From Pseudomonas sp. PSB18 (GTDB lineage Bacteria > Pseudomonadota > Gammaproteobacteria > Pseudomonadales > Pseudomonadaceae), in the NCBI RefSeq assembly GCF_014596565.1, contig NZ_NOIN01000003.1, positions 1-64,000 on the forward strand: a stretch of DNA of 64,000 nucleotides. Reading direction: 5' to 3'. Every line of letters begins with the position of its first letter. The stretch's first letter is position 1. A model generated the notes under the pieces. That model was not told the DNA's origin, did not search any database, and saw only the letters and a program-made list of their open reading frames with translations. Positions 45,373 through 54,517 of the stretch are shown piece after piece. The position numbers and the translations under genes were made by a program.

Positions 45373-45843
45373 ATGACCCAGGTTACCAACACACCTTACG
45401 AAGCCCTCGAAGTCGGCCAGACCGCCAGCTATAGCAAATCCGTCGAAGAGCGTGATATCCAGCTGTTCGCCGCCATGTCGGGCGATCACAACCCGGTGCA
45501 CCTGGACGCCGAATTCGCCGCGGCGAGCATGTTCAAGGAGCGCATCGCCCATGGCATGTTCAGCGGTGCGCTGATCAGCGCGGCGGTAGCCTGCGAGCTG
45601 CCTGGGCCTGGCACCATCTATATCGGCCAGCAGATGAGCTTCCAGAAACCGGTAAAGATCGGCGACACCTTGACCGTGCGCCTGGAGATCCTGGAAAAAC
45701 TGCCGAAGTTTCGCGTACGCATCGCCACTCGCGTGTTCAACCAGCGCGATGAACTGGTGGTGGATGGCGAGGCCGAGATCCTCGCGCCACGCAAACAGCA
45801 GACCGTGACCCTGCCGACGTTGCCGGCGATCAGCATCGGCTGA
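45373..45843 (+). CDS. phaJ1: (R)-specific enoyl-CoA hydratase PhaJ1
   Basis: A MaoC-like hot-dog hydratase of 156 aa that converts trans-2-enoyl-CoA from beta-oxidation to (R)-3-hydroxyacyl-CoA, a precursor for polyhydroxyalkanoate. Catalytic Asp38 and His43 lie in SGDHNPVHLD; GIAHGMFSGALIS-like sequence follows. Length and neighbours (fadD1-fadD2-hydrolase) match P. aeruginosa PA3302, PhaJ1. It lies 44 bp after the hydrolase gene on the same strand. Confidence 0.87.
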   Translation: MTQVTNTPYEALEVGQTASYSKSVEERDIQLFAAMSGDHNPVHLDAEFAAASMFKERIAHGMFSGALISAAVACELPGPGTIYIGQQMSFQKPVKIGDTLTVRLEILEKLPKFRVRIATRVFNQRDELVVDGEAEILAPRKQQTVTLPTLPAISIG

Positions 45844-45868
45844 TGATCGCAAGGGAATTCATCCCTTC

Positions 45869-45956
45869 TGTGGGAGCAAGGCTTGCCCGCGATCAGGGCA
45901 CCTCGATTTCAAGGTAGACCGCATTCACTTCATCGCGGGCAAGCCTTGCTCCCACA
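45869..45956. repeat. REPIN, GTGGGAGCAAGGCTTGCCCG family
   Basis: TGTGGGAGCAAGGCTTGCCC and complement around a ~45-bp spacer, between the convergent phaJ1 and the efflux operon. Confidence 0.88.
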
Positions 45957-45970
45957 GGTACTGCGACAAG

Positions 45971-46834
45971 TTATTGATCGTGCTCCTGCACCTGCACACT
46001 CGCCGTCATCCCCGCACTCAGGTTCACCCCTTCCGGCACCTTGTCCAGCTTGATCCGCACCGGAATCCGCTGGGCCAGGCGCACCCAGTTGAAAGTCGGT
46101 TCTACTTCCGCCAGCAACTGCGCGTCCGGGTTGGTATTGCGATCGGTGATGCCGCGGCTGACGCTTTCGACGTGACCTTCCAGGGCGTGACCGGCGCTCA
46201 TCAGCCAGACCTTGACCGGATCACCCACGCGGATCCTCGGCAGTTTGGTTTCTTCGAAATAGGCCTGTACATAGAACGTCGAATCGTCGATCAACGCCAT
46301 GACCGGCTGCCCGGCGTTGACGTAGTTGCCTTCGGCCAGCCGCAGGTTGGTGATGTGACCGCTACGGGGCGCCAGGACCTGGCTGCGGGCGAGGTTGAGC
46401 TCAGCGACCTTGGCCTCGGCCTGGGCTTCGCGCAGTTCGCCCCGGGCGATGCCGGCGTTGATCTGGGCATTTTCCCGCAGCTCGGCACTGATGGCCTGGG
46501 GCCCCAGGGCGGCACGGCGACTGGCTTCGTGCTCGCGCAGGCTCAGTTGCTGCTGGCGGGTCTGGACCACTGCTCTGGCCTTCTCTACGGCGGCTTCGAA
46601 GCGCTCACGGTCGATACTCAGCAATAGATCGCCGGCCTTGACCTGCTGGTTATCCACCGCCTTGAGTTCACGCACCCAGCCCGACACATCGGGAGCGATC
46701 ACCACCACGTCGGCACGAATCCGCGCATCCCGGGTCCAGGGCGTGAGCATGTAGTACTGCCACAGGTGAAACCCGGCGAAAATCGCCAATGCCACCACAC
46801 CCAGCGTAATGGCGACACGTACGGAGGTACGCAT
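45971..46834 (-). CDS. HlyD-family periplasmic adaptor (AaeA-like)
   Basis: A 287-aa membrane fusion protein from ATG 46834 (MRTSVRVAITLGVVALAIFA), with AAGGAG six bases upstream. It has an N-terminal anchor helix (about residues 6-26), a biotinyl-lipoyl-like half (VVVIAPDVSGWVRELKAVDN), a helical hairpin of about 80 residues and LAPRSGHITNLRLAEGNYVN. It is the third gene of a FUSC-DUF1656-HlyD operon, the arrangement of the aromatic acid exporter AaeXAB. Confidence 0.9.
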   Translation of the reverse strand: MRTSVRVAITLGVVALAIFAGFHLWQYYMLTPWTRDARIRADVVVIAPDVSGWVRELKAVDNQQVKAGDLLLSIDRERFEAAVEKARAVVQTRQQQLSLREHEASRRAALGPQAISAELRENAQINAGIARGELREAQAEAKVAELNLARSQVLAPRSGHITNLRLAEGNYVNAGQPVMALIDDSTFYVQAYFEETKLPRIRVGDPVKVWLMSAGHALEGHVESVSRGITDRNTNPDAQLLAEVEPTFNWVRLAQRIPVRIKLDKVPEGVNLSAGMTASVQVQEHDQ

Positions 46835-46844
46835 GTTCAACTCC

Positions 46845-47051
46845 TTATAACGGCCCGAGGACCAGGGTAATCACTGTCAGGACACAGACATACAGGGCGC
46901 AGTCGAACAAGGCTTCGTGCCAGATCCAACGCCCGGCCGGCACCAGGCTGAGCAACAGGCGCAGTGCACCGGTCACCAGCAAGGCCAGCACCACATAAAT
47001 CAGGAACGGGCTGAGCAACACCCCGCCAATCGACCATTCACGCAAGCCCAT
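46845..47051 (-). CDS. DUF1656 small membrane protein (AaeX-like)
   Basis: A 68-aa protein with two hydrophobic helices (about residues 10-35 and 45-67), starting MGLREWSIGGVLLSPFLIYV. DUF1656 proteins sit between FUSC and HlyD genes in AaeXAB-type systems. Its start overlaps the end of the FUSC gene by 14 bp and its stop is 10 bp before the adaptor ATG, so translation of the three is tightly linked. Confidence 0.9.
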   Translation of the reverse strand: MGLREWSIGGVLLSPFLIYVVLALLVTGALRLLLSLVPAGRWIWHEALFDCALYVCVLTVITLVLGPL

Positions 47052-49038
47052 GGCTGTGCTCCCGTCGTTCCGGTTCGTGCTGGCGGCACCAGGCGCGCCA
47101 ACTGTTCTGCAATTGCACCACCGCGCCCTGCGCCAACTTCAACGCATCGCCGGGGGACTCTGTGGATAACACCTTCAGGAACTCGGCGCTGGCCGGGGCC
47201 AACGCATCGGCCTGCTCACCGGACGGGCCGCGTTCGAGCACCTGCTCCAGCGCTTCGAAATAGCGGCGTTGCGCCCGGCTGTCGGACACCTGGGCGACAG
47301 CTAGGCTCAGACGCAGGTGCAACAGCTCATCGCCGATATCCAGGCCGAGCAAGCCATCGTCCCAACGGCTGCGCGACGGGACCGGCAGTTCGGGGTAATG
47401 CCGCGCCAGTTGCAACAGCCGGTCGGCCATGCGTCCGCCGAACCAGCTCTCGGCGCCACTCAGGTTGCGCCGGGTCAAGCGCACCAAGTCATCCAGGGTC
47501 GCAGCCAGCAGGCGACGGCCGTGCCAGGCCGGATCGCGCAGAATCAGCAGATTGAACGCCAATACCGCCGCCCCCACACCGATCATCATCGCCTGAGCGC
47601 TATTGAAGAATGTCGCCACGTCGTACTTCATGGCGTTGAGCGGTGACACCAGCACCACAAAATGCAGACAGAACGACGTGGCCGTGGCAAAGATCGGCGG
47701 CTTAGCCATGCCCAGCGCGCCGAAGAACAGCGGCACGCCCATGGCCATGCAGAGCATGGCGAAGCTGCTCCACTGCGGCAGCAGGATCTCACCGACCACG
47801 AACGCCGTCGGCACGGCGAGGAGGATGCCTCGCAGGAAACTCAGGCCGATCTGCGCACCGTTTTCACGGCTGGCAAACAGGCTGCACACGACACACGTCA
47901 ACACCAATGCGCCCCCGGCGGCGGGCCAGGCCGTTGCCAGCCAGAAGCAGGAAACCGCCAGAAAGGCCAAGGCGCTACGGGCACCGAATACCATGGCCAG
48001 GGACACGTCGCGATGGGGCGTCAAGGTGCGCGGCGGATCCGATGCCTCCCTGCCCTCCCGCACCGCCGTCAGCGCCGCGCAAGCGGCCAGCGCGGTGTCG
48101 AGCAACAAGGCGAAACGCGCCAGGCAGTAACTTTGCGCCGAGCTGATCAAAGGATCGTGAGAGGCGTCCAGTACCCGTGGTCGCAAGGCTTGCAGCGTTG
48201 CAGTGTCGGCATCGAGGGCTTGCTGAACCTCGTTCATCCAGGGTTGGAGGGCCTCGGCTTCTGCGGGTTCGAGTTGCTTCCATTGCCGGCGCACCGAACG
48301 GGCAATGCGCAGCAGCATCAGCAGTTTCTGGCTCAAGCCGCTGATGGCCCGGGCGCGCTGGCGACCCAGGCTACCCTCGAACCAGGCATGTTCGCGCTGG
48401 GCATCCACCGCGACGATCCGGCCAAGAATCTCCAGCAAGCCCTTGCGTGCCTGGGCGTCGCCGGCCAGGGTCGCGCGGGCCGCCTGCATGCCGCTCTGCC
48501 AGGCAGCATGGGCCTGGCCCGCCAACTGCCGCTCGACCCGCAACGGCCAGAGCAAGGCACTGGCGGCCGTTGCGCAGACAATGCCCAGGCTGATCTCGGT
48601 GCAGCGCGCCACCGCCTGATCGAACACCCCCAACGGGTGGGAAATGGCCGGCAAGGCGATGATCGCTACCGTGTACCCGGCCAACACGAACGAATAGGAC
48701 CAGGCACTTCGCAGCAGCGTCGAACAGGCCGTGCACAGCCCCAGCCAGAAGGCCAGCGCCAACAGGAACAACCAGGGGGTCTGCGCGAACAACCCCATGA
48801 AGACCACCGACATGACGGTCCCCACCAGGGTACCGAGCAGCCGCGCCAACCCCTTTTGCACCACCATCCCCGACAGCGGCTGCGCCACGATGAACGCGGT
48901 CATCAATGCCCATGACGGCTGCTCCAACCCCCAGCGCAATGCCAGCCATAGCGCCAGACCACCACCGAGCACGGTCTTGATGGCGAACTGCACAGCGAGG
49001 CGGTCGGGGGCGAACAAGGCCTGGAAGGTAATGGGCAC
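47038..49038 (-). CDS. FUSC-family inner-membrane efflux protein (AaeB-like)
   Basis: A ~666-aa protein with two membrane blocks (about residues 15-170 and 350-520), each with the FUSC pattern (FAIKTVLGGGLALWLALRWG; FGARSALAFLAVSCFWLATA), separated by soluble helices. Such proteins with an HlyD partner export aromatic carboxylates or fusaric-acid-like toxins. I prefer GTG 49038 (V-PITFQALFAPDRLAVQF) as start, with a purine-rich GAAAGAG upstream; an ATG at 49104 would add 22 atypical residues. First gene of the operon. Confidence 0.87.
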   Translation of the reverse strand: MPITFQALFAPDRLAVQFAIKTVLGGGLALWLALRWGLEQPSWALMTAFIVAQPLSGMVVQKGLARLLGTLVGTVMSVVFMGLFAQTPWLFLLALAFWLGLCTACSTLLRSAWSYSFVLAGYTVAIIALPAISHPLGVFDQAVARCTEISLGIVCATAASALLWPLRVERQLAGQAHAAWQSGMQAARATLAGDAQARKGLLEILGRIVAVDAQREHAWFEGSLGRQRARAISGLSQKLLMLLRIARSVRRQWKQLEPAEAEALQPWMNEVQQALDADTATLQALRPRVLDASHDPLISSAQSYCLARFALLLDTALAACAALTAVREGREASDPPRTLTPHRDVSLAMVFGARSALAFLAVSCFWLATAWPAAGGALVLTCVVCSLFASRENGAQIGLSFLRGILLAVPTAFVVGEILLPQWSSFAMLCMAMGVPLFFGALGMAKPPIFATATSFCLHFVVLVSPLNAMKYDVATFFNSAQAMMIGVGAAVLAFNLLILRDPAWHGRRLLAATLDDLVRLTRRNLSGAESWFGGRMADRLLQLARHYPELPVPSRSRWDDGLLGLDIGDELLHLRLSLAVAQVSDSRAQRRYFEALEQVLERGPSGEQADALAPASAEFLKVLSTESPGDALKLAQGAVVQLQNSWRAWCRQHEPERREHSHGLA

Positions 49039-49185
49039 GCAGAAAACTCTTTCAGGAGGTTGCAGTAACGATAGTTGCAATGATGGGGAATGGGGCAGGC
49101 GCAATTATTAGCTAGCTACCTATTTGAGTCCAGAGCTGATTACCCGTGGATTCGACAAGACACTTTTTCCGAATCTGTGGTCGCA

Positions 49186-49218
49186 CAAAAAAACGCCAGA
49201 CAAGGCTGGCGTTTTTTC
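49186..49218 (-). terminator. Intrinsic terminator of the PA2169-type gene
   Basis: AAAAAAACGCCAG-ACAAGG-CTGGCGTTTTTT, a symmetric stem 15 bp from the stop at 49234; likely active in both directions. Confidence 0.92.
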
Positions 49219-49233
49219 GATCAAGCGCGTGTA

Positions 49234-49698
49234 TCAGCTGGCGCGTGCCTGGTTACGCAGCGCCTTGACCTGATCATGGTTGCGTTGCACGCCATGGTAT
49301 TGGCGTTCAACCAGATCACGGATGCCGACCAGATTGTGCTTGGTGATCTTCTCCATGGCTTCCTTATAGGCCTTCAGCGCATGGTCTTCGCCACGCTCGG
49401 CTTCGTTGAGCACCGCTTCCTCGTCCTTGCCGGTGAACATGGACTTCACATCCACCCAACGGCGGTGCAGGTCACCAGAGACACTGGTGGAGGTTTCCGG
49501 ATCGCCACCCATCGAGCGAACGGCGGCCTGCAGTTCGGATGCAGCGGTGGCACAATCAGCGGAACGTTGCACGAACAGGGCCTTGAGTTGCGGATGCTTG
49601 ATGTCTTCGGCGCAGGTCTTGAAGCCTTCCTGACCATCCTTGCTGGTCTGGATCAGGTCGTTCAGGACGGCGATGGCTTCTTTGTTCATATCGGTCAT
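49234..49698 (-). CDS. PA2169-type four-helix (DUF2383, ferritin-like) protein
   Basis: A 154-aa soluble protein from ATG 49698 (MTDMNKEAIAVLNDLIQTSK). It is almost all helix, with the DUF2383 pattern CAEDIKHPQLKALFVQRSAD and NEAERGEDHALKAYKEAMEK, where Glu/His spacing resembles a ferritin-like bundle. Family members are often induced by stress; metal binding is not proven. It is monocistronic. Confidence 0.88.
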   Translation of the reverse strand: MTDMNKEAIAVLNDLIQTSKDGQEGFKTCAEDIKHPQLKALFVQRSADCATAASELQAAVRSMGGDPETSTSVSGDLHRRWVDVKSMFTGKDEEAVLNEAERGEDHALKAYKEAMEKITKHNLVGIRDLVERQYHGVQRNHDQVKALRNQARAS

Positions 49699-49903
49699 TT
49701 TTCAATTCCTTTGCTGGTGAATAAAAAACCTGCAAGGAATATTGCATCGGCCATGCCAGCTCCGAAGTTAAAAAATAGACCTTTTAAATCAATAACTTAA
49801 TGAAACTCGAGAAATCTGTATCCGCGTTATTTGCATGATCTGTCATTTGGCCTGCATGCAGAATGCCTGTATTTTCAAACCTGTTTGATCCAAGACATTT
49901 GCC

Positions 49904-50140
49904 ATGAACCCCGAAACCCTCGAACTGCTGGTCACGCGCCAGATGCCCTTCGGTAAATACAAAGGCCGAATCCTGGCCGACCTGCCCGGCCAATACCTGA
50001 ACTGGTTCGCCCGCGAAGGTTTTCCCCACGGAGAGTTGGGCGGTTTGCTGGCGTTGATGCAGGAGATCGACCACAACGGTCTGTCAGACCTGCTCGATCC
50101 ATTGCGCGCCAAGCACGGCAAACCCAAGCCCCGCCCCTGA
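49904..50140 (+). CDS. DUF3820 family protein
   Basis: A 78-aa protein from ATG 49904 (MNPETLELLVTRQMPFGKYK). The family signature MPFGKYKGRILADLPGQYLN followed by WFAREGFPHGELGGLLALMQ is clear. DUF3820 is annotated in Pfam as a putative quorum-sensing-regulated virulence factor, but homologous modules also occur beside exonuclease domains. It lies 11 bp upstream of the aminotransferase-fold gene, so the two probably form an operon. Confidence 0.88.
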   Translation: MNPETLELLVTRQMPFGKYKGRILADLPGQYLNWFAREGFPHGELGGLLALMQEIDHNGLSDLLDPLRAKHGKPKPRP

Positions 50141-50151
50141 TTGAGACCCCC

Positions 50152-51339
50152 ATGCCCGAGAACACCCTGCGTGCCCACGATGAAGCTTTCTGGCAGACCT
50201 TTGTCGACCGCTACGACGTCGCCGCCGATGGACCGCTGAACCTGGAAAACGGTTACTTCGGGCGGATGTCGCGGACCGTGGTCGAGGAGTACCAGCGCAA
50301 CATCGACTTCATCAACCGCAGCAACTCGGTGTACGTGCGCCAGCATTTCGACCGTGAACAGGGCGAGGCGATTCGCCGCCAGGTCGCGGAGTTGATCAAG
50401 GCGCCTGCGCAAACCGTGGCATTGACCCGCAGCGCCGTGGACTCCCTGCAATCGTTGATTCGCAACTACAACGGCCTGAAGCCTGGCGACCAGGTGCTGA
50501 TCTGTGATCTGGAATATCAGTCGGTCAAGAACGCGATGCGTTGGCTGGCCCGCCAGCGTGGCGTGGAGCTGATCGAACTGGTCCACCAGCATCCGGCCAG
50601 TTTCGAGAGCCTGATGGGGACTTACCGGGAAGCGTTCATTCGCTACCCGCGCTTGAAACTGATGACGCTGACTTACGTCAACCACCTCACCGGGCTGGTG
50701 ATGCCGGTACAGGCCATTGCCGAAGCGGCTCGGGAGTTCGACGTCGACATCATCCTCGACGGCGCCCACGCCCTGGGCCAGATCGATTTCGACCTGGCAA
50801 AAATGGGTATCCCGTTCGCCGGATTCAATCTGCAGAAATGGATCGGCGGGCCCCTGGCCCTGGGCTTCCTTTACATAGATCCGCAACGCCTGGCCGACAT
50901 CGACCCGGACATGGACGACAGTCATTACCCGGCGAACGACGTCCGCTCACGCACGCCCCACAGCACGCCGAATATCCCGGCGCTGCTGACCCTGCCCCTG
51001 GTGCTCGAAGAACACCGCGCCCTGGGCGGCGCCCTGGCCAAAGGCGCGCGACTCTGCTACTTGCGCGACCTCTGGGTCAAGGCAGTGCGCGATCTGCCGG
51101 GCATCGAAGTCATGACCCCGGATGATCGGCGACTCTACTGCGGCATCACCTCGATGCGCTTTACCGCTCAGGCGGATCAGCAGGCGATGGCCGATCGATT
51201 GCTCAACGACTATGGGATCTTCACCGTGGTGCGCGACACCAGCGTGGGTCCCTGCATCCGCATCACGCCAGGGTTGATCACTCTGGCAAGTGATATCGAG
51301 CGGCTTACCCGGGCCTTGATCGAACTGAGCCGCACATAG
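50152..51339 (+). CDS. Class V aminotransferase-fold PLP enzyme (isopenicillin N epimerase-like)
   Basis: A 395-aa PLP enzyme. The cofactor Lys is residue 229 in FNLQKWIGGPLALGF, with Asp203 in ILDGAHALGQ contacting the pyridine nitrogen. It resembles the CefD/IPN epimerase and cysteine desulfurase-like branch but lacks the active Cys loop of NifS/IscS enzymes. The substrate is unknown; racemase, epimerase or lyase activity are all possible. It is paired with the DUF3820 gene. Confidence 0.87.
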   Translation: MPENTLRAHDEAFWQTFVDRYDVAADGPLNLENGYFGRMSRTVVEEYQRNIDFINRSNSVYVRQHFDREQGEAIRRQVAELIKAPAQTVALTRSAVDSLQSLIRNYNGLKPGDQVLICDLEYQSVKNAMRWLARQRGVELIELVHQHPASFESLMGTYREAFIRYPRLKLMTLTYVNHLTGLVMPVQAIAEAAREFDVDIILDGAHALGQIDFDLAKMGIPFAGFNLQKWIGGPLALGFLYIDPQRLADIDPDMDDSHYPANDVRSRTPHSTPNIPALLTLPLVLEEHRALGGALAKGARLCYLRDLWVKAVRDLPGIEVMTPDDRRLYCGITSMRFTAQADQQAMADRLLNDYGIFTVVRDTSVGPCIRITPGLITLASDIERLTRALIELSRT

Positions 51340-51407
51340 CCTGTACAGCCCCCTCGCCACAGAATAGGTGCTCCCAACACCAATCAGTGTTCGGCCAAAA
51401 ACCAGGC

Positions 51408-51440
51408 AAAAAAAAACGGCGCGCCGACCAAGCGCACCGT
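51408..51440 (-). terminator. Intrinsic terminator of the zwf-pgl-eda operon
   Basis: On the minus strand CGGTGCGC-TTGGTCG-GCGCGCCG is followed by nine T; the stem has one G-T-type mismatch. It lies ~40 bp past the eda stop. Confidence 0.82.
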
Positions 51441-51477
51441 AAAGCCGTAGAACACCCAACGAAGTTCGGTAAAACAA

Positions 51478-52143
51478 TCAGTCCAGCAGCGCCAGTGCCT
51501 CGGCGGTGCATTCCTGGATGCGGGCCCAGTCGCCGTTCTTGATCCACTCCGGATCGAGCATCCAGCTACCGCCCACGCACATCACGTTTTTCAACGCCAT
51601 GTAGCTCTTGATGTTGGCCGGGCCGACGCCGCCGGTCGGGCAGAATTTCACTTCGCCGAACGGCCCGCCCAGGGCCTTGATGGCGGCGACACCGCCACTG
51701 ACTTCAGCCGGGAACAACTTGAAGCGGCGATAGCCCAGGCTGTAGCCTTCCATGATGCCGGACGCGTTGCTGATACCCGGTAGCAACGGAATCGGGCTAT
51801 CGACACTGGCTTCGAGCAGGTCACGGGTGATGCCCGGCGTCACGATGAATTGCGAACCGGCCGCCTCGGCAGCCGCCAGCATCTGGCGGTCGAGCACCGT
51901 GCCGGCACCGGTCACCAGTTCCGGACGCTGTTCGCGCAACACCTGGATGGCCTTGAGGCCGAACTGGGAACGCAAGGTCACTTCCAGCGCCGTCAGGCCA
52001 CCGGCCGCCAGGGCATCAGCCAGCGGCAGGATGTCCTGTTCGCGGGCGATGGTGATGACCGGCAGGATCCGCGCCTTGGCGCACAGGTCATCGATCAGGG
52101 TAACTTTGTCCGCCATGGAAACGGTCGGGGGTAGGTTTGTCAT
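51478..52143 (-). CDS. eda: 2-keto-3-deoxy-6-phosphogluconate aldolase Eda
   Basis: Splits KDPG to pyruvate and glyceraldehyde 3-phosphate in the Entner-Doudoroff pathway. The 221-aa class I aldolase has the base Glu54 in LEVTLR and the Schiff-base Lys142 in RFKLFPAE; their spacing (88) equals that of E. coli Eda (45 and 133). It starts at ATG 52143 behind AAGGA, 17 bp after pgl. Last gene of the zwf-pgl-eda operon under HexR. Confidence 0.96.
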   Translation of the reverse strand: MTNLPPTVSMADKVTLIDDLCAKARILPVITIAREQDILPLADALAAGGLTALEVTLRSQFGLKAIQVLREQRPELVTGAGTVLDRQMLAAAEAAGSQFIVTPGITRDLLEASVDSPIPLLPGISNASGIMEGYSLGYRRFKLFPAEVSGGVAAIKALGGPFGEVKFCPTGGVGPANIKSYMALKNVMCVGGSWMLDPEWIKNGDWARIQECTAEALALLD

Positions 52144-52160
52144 AGCGGCTGATCCTTGGT

Positions 52161-52874
52161 TCATGGGCACCAGTAAATCTCTAACGTAGGTTGCAAAAAC
52201 GCACGGATCGGCATTTCGGCGACGTTGTCACCGGCCACCGCAGCGTTCAGGGTGGTCAATTTCGATTGACCGGAAATCGACAGCACTTTGTGTTTCGCCG
52301 AGGCCAACAAGGCGCGGCTCATGGTCAGGCGCTGGTGCGGCACGGTTGGCGCCAGCATTGGCCAGCAACGACGAGTCCCCTGGGGGTCCAAGGCTGCGGC
52401 CAGGTTCGGGCTGTCGGGGAACAACGAGGCGGTGTGCCCGTCATCGCCCATGCCCAATACCAGCACATCGATGGGCGGCAGCTCGGCCAGCAGGCGATCC
52501 GCCTGCTCGGCGGCGGCCTCAAGATTGGCACTGGCGCTGTAGAGGCTCAGGAACTGGGCCTTGGCCGCCGCGCCTTGCAACAGGTAACGCTTGAGCAGAC
52601 CGGCATTGCTGTCGGCATGTTCAACCGGTACCCAGCGCTCGTCCGCCAGGCTCACCACCACCTTCGACCAATCCAGCGCCTGCTTGGCCAGGCTCTGGAA
52701 AAATGCCACCGGACTGCGACCGCCGGACACCACCAGAACCGCCGTGCCACGCGCGCCGATCGCCTCGCGCAGTTGCTCGGCCACGTTCAATGCCAGGCCT
52801 TCAGCCAATAGCACCGGGCTCTTGAATGCCTGGGCACTGACGCCCTGGGGCAGTTTCACTTCAGATATCGCCAT
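52161..52874 (-). CDS. pgl: 6-phosphogluconolactonase Pgl
   Basis: Hydrolyses 6-phosphogluconolactone made by Zwf. The 237-aa DevB-type protein shows [20 protein letters not shown] near residue 49, [20 protein letters not shown] and [17 protein letters not shown], the standard signatures. It starts at ATG 52874 with GGGAGG upstream and overlaps the end of zwf by 14 bp, so it is translationally coupled. Confidence 0.95.
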   Translation of the reverse strand: MAISEVKLPQGVSAQAFKSPVLLAEGLALNVAEQLREAIGARGTAVLVVSGGRSPVAFFQSLAKQALDWSKVVVSLADERWVPVEHADSNAGLLKRYLLQGAAAKAQFLSLYSASANLEAAAEQADRLLAELPPIDVLVLGMGDDGHTASLFPDSPNLAAALDPQGTRRCWPMLAPTVPHQRLTMSRALLASAKHKVLSISGQSKLTTLNAAVAGDNVAEMPIRAFLQPTLEIYWCP

Positions 52875-54330
52875 ACCATGACCTCCCATCCCGCGTGATC
52901 AGTGCGATGGAGCTCATCGGCCCCCAGGACCCGGCCGCGTACGGCTTGGGCGCATCACCGGACTTTTTCCATCCGGCGATCAACTGGTCACACCACGTCC
53001 ACGCGGCTTCGATTTCATCTTTACGGACAAACAGGTTCTGATTGCCGTTCATGACTTCCAGCAACAACCGCTCGTAGGCATCGGGAATCCGCGCGCTACG
53101 CCAGGTGTCGGAAAAGTTGAGTTGCAAAGGACCGCTGCGCAATTGCATGCCCTTGTCCAGGCCTTGCTCCTTGGTCATCACCCGCAGGGAAATCCCTTCG
53201 TCCGGTTGCAGGCGGATGATCAGTTTGTTGCTGATCTGCAAGCGCTGCTCGGGAGCGAAGATGTAGTGGGACGGTTCCTTGAAGTGAATGACGATCTGCG
53301 ACAGCTTCTGCGGCATGCGTTTGCCGGTGCGCAGGTAGAACGGAACCCCGGCCCAACGCCAGTTGCGAATGTCGGCGCGCAGGGCGACGAAGGTTTCGGT
53401 GTCGCTCTGGGTATTGGAGTTGGGCTCTTCCAGGTAGCCCGGCACCGCCTTGCCCTCGCTGTGGCCGGCGATGTACTGGCCGCGCACCACTTGGGTAGTC
53501 AGGCCTTCGGGGCTGATCGGCGCCAATGCCTTGAGCACCTTGACCTTCTCGTCACGGATGCTGTCGGCGGACAGTTCGGCCGGCGGATCCATGGCGATCA
53601 GGCACAGCAGCTGCAACAGGTGGTTCTGGATCATGTCCCGCAGCTGTCCGGCCTTGTCGAAATAGCCCCAGCGGCCTTCGATGCCGACCTTCTCGGCCAC
53701 GGTGATTTCCACGTGGGAAATGTAATGCTGGTTCCACTGGGTTTCGAACAGGCTGTTGGCGAACCGCAGCGCGATCAGGTTCTGGACCGTCTCTTTACCC
53801 AGGTAGTGGTCGATACGATAGGTGCGGTTCTCCGGGAAGAACTGCGCCACGGCGTCGTTGACCTTGCGCGAGGATTCCAGGTCCGAGCCAATGGGTTTCT
53901 CCAACACGACACGGGTGTTTTCGCTCAAGCCGACCTTCGCCAGGTTCTCGCAGATCGATCCGTACACCGCCGCTGGCGTAGCGAAATAGGCAATGACCTG
54001 CTGGGCCGCACCGACCTGTTCGGCCAGGGCGACATAATCGTCGGCCTTGAGGAAATCCACATGCAGGTAAGTCAGCCGCGCCATGAAGCGCTCGACCACG
54101 CTTTCGTTCAGGTCCTTGTCGCCCACATAGCGGCGCAGTTCAGTGGCGATGAACGCCAGGTGCTGCTGCTCGCTGCCGGGTTCACGGGCCAGCGCGATAA
54201 TTCGCGTATCCTCGTGCAACAGGCCGGCGCCATCGAGTTGATACAGGGCAGGAAACAGCTTGCGCAGGGCCAGATCGCCCAGCGCGCCGAACAAGGCAAA
54301 GGTGCACGGTTCAACCGTTATCGAAGGCAT
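52861..54330 (-). CDS. zwf: Glucose-6-phosphate 1-dehydrogenase Zwf
   Basis: Oxidises glucose 6-phosphate with NAD(P)+. The 489-aa protein has the coenzyme fold [17 protein letters not shown] at residues 14-30 (the usual Gly-Ala-Ser-Gly reads GALG), EKPIG at 144-148 and the active-site block RIDHYLGKE at 172-180. It starts at ATG 54330 without a clear Shine-Dalgarno; its leader has AAGAACAA just before the start. First gene of zwf-pgl-eda and divergent from hexR. Confidence 0.97.
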   Translation of the reverse strand: MPSITVEPCTFALFGALGDLALRKLFPALYQLDGAGLLHEDTRIIALAREPGSEQQHLAFIATELRRYVGDKDLNESVVERFMARLTYLHVDFLKADDYVALAEQVGAAQQVIAYFATPAAVYGSICENLAKVGLSENTRVVLEKPIGSDLESSRKVNDAVAQFFPENRTYRIDHYLGKETVQNLIALRFANSLFETQWNQHYISHVEITVAEKVGIEGRWGYFDKAGQLRDMIQNHLLQLLCLIAMDPPAELSADSIRDEKVKVLKALAPISPEGLTTQVVRGQYIAGHSEGKAVPGYLEEPNSNTQSDTETFVALRADIRNWRWAGVPFYLRTGKRMPQKLSQIVIHFKEPSHYIFAPEQRLQISNKLIIRLQPDEGISLRVMTKEQGLDKGMQLRSGPLQLNFSDTWRSARIPDAYERLLLEVMNGNQNLFVRKDEIEAAWTWCDQLIAGWKKSGDAPKPYAAGSWGPMSSIALITRDGRSWYGDI

Positions 54331-54335
54331 GATGT

Positions 54336-54343
54336 TTGTTCTT
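54336..54343 (-). promoter_or_regulatory. Possible Hfq/Crc A-motif before zwf
   Basis: AAGAACAA on the sense strand, five nt before the ATG, fits AAnAAnAA. No Shine-Dalgarno is present, so this A-rich leader may itself be the ribosome entry site; the Crc reading is weaker than at gtsA or gntT. Confidence 0.35.
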
Positions 54344-54395
54344 TTATCAAGTTAAGCTACAAATACCTTTTTTCAAGGCATCACTCAAGGAAAAA

Positions 54396-54411
54396 TGTAG
54401 TAATAACCACA
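54396..54411. promoter_or_regulatory. Candidate HexR operator between zwf and hexR
   Basis: TGTAGTAATAACCACA is an imperfect inverted repeat (TGTaGT/ACcACA) in the divergent zwf-hexR gap. HexR sites in pseudomonads are TTGT-N7/8-ACAA-like palindromes at this position. One repressor site could govern both promoters; KDPG is the known effector. Confidence 0.6.
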
Positions 54412-54517
54412 ACATTTTCCGAAAATACCGATTCCGAGTGGTGGTCCGTCGGAGCCATCAGTAGGATAGGCCACCGCAAAGGGTCGTATCAAAGACCCGT
54501 CTTTCTAGGAATCCTCT

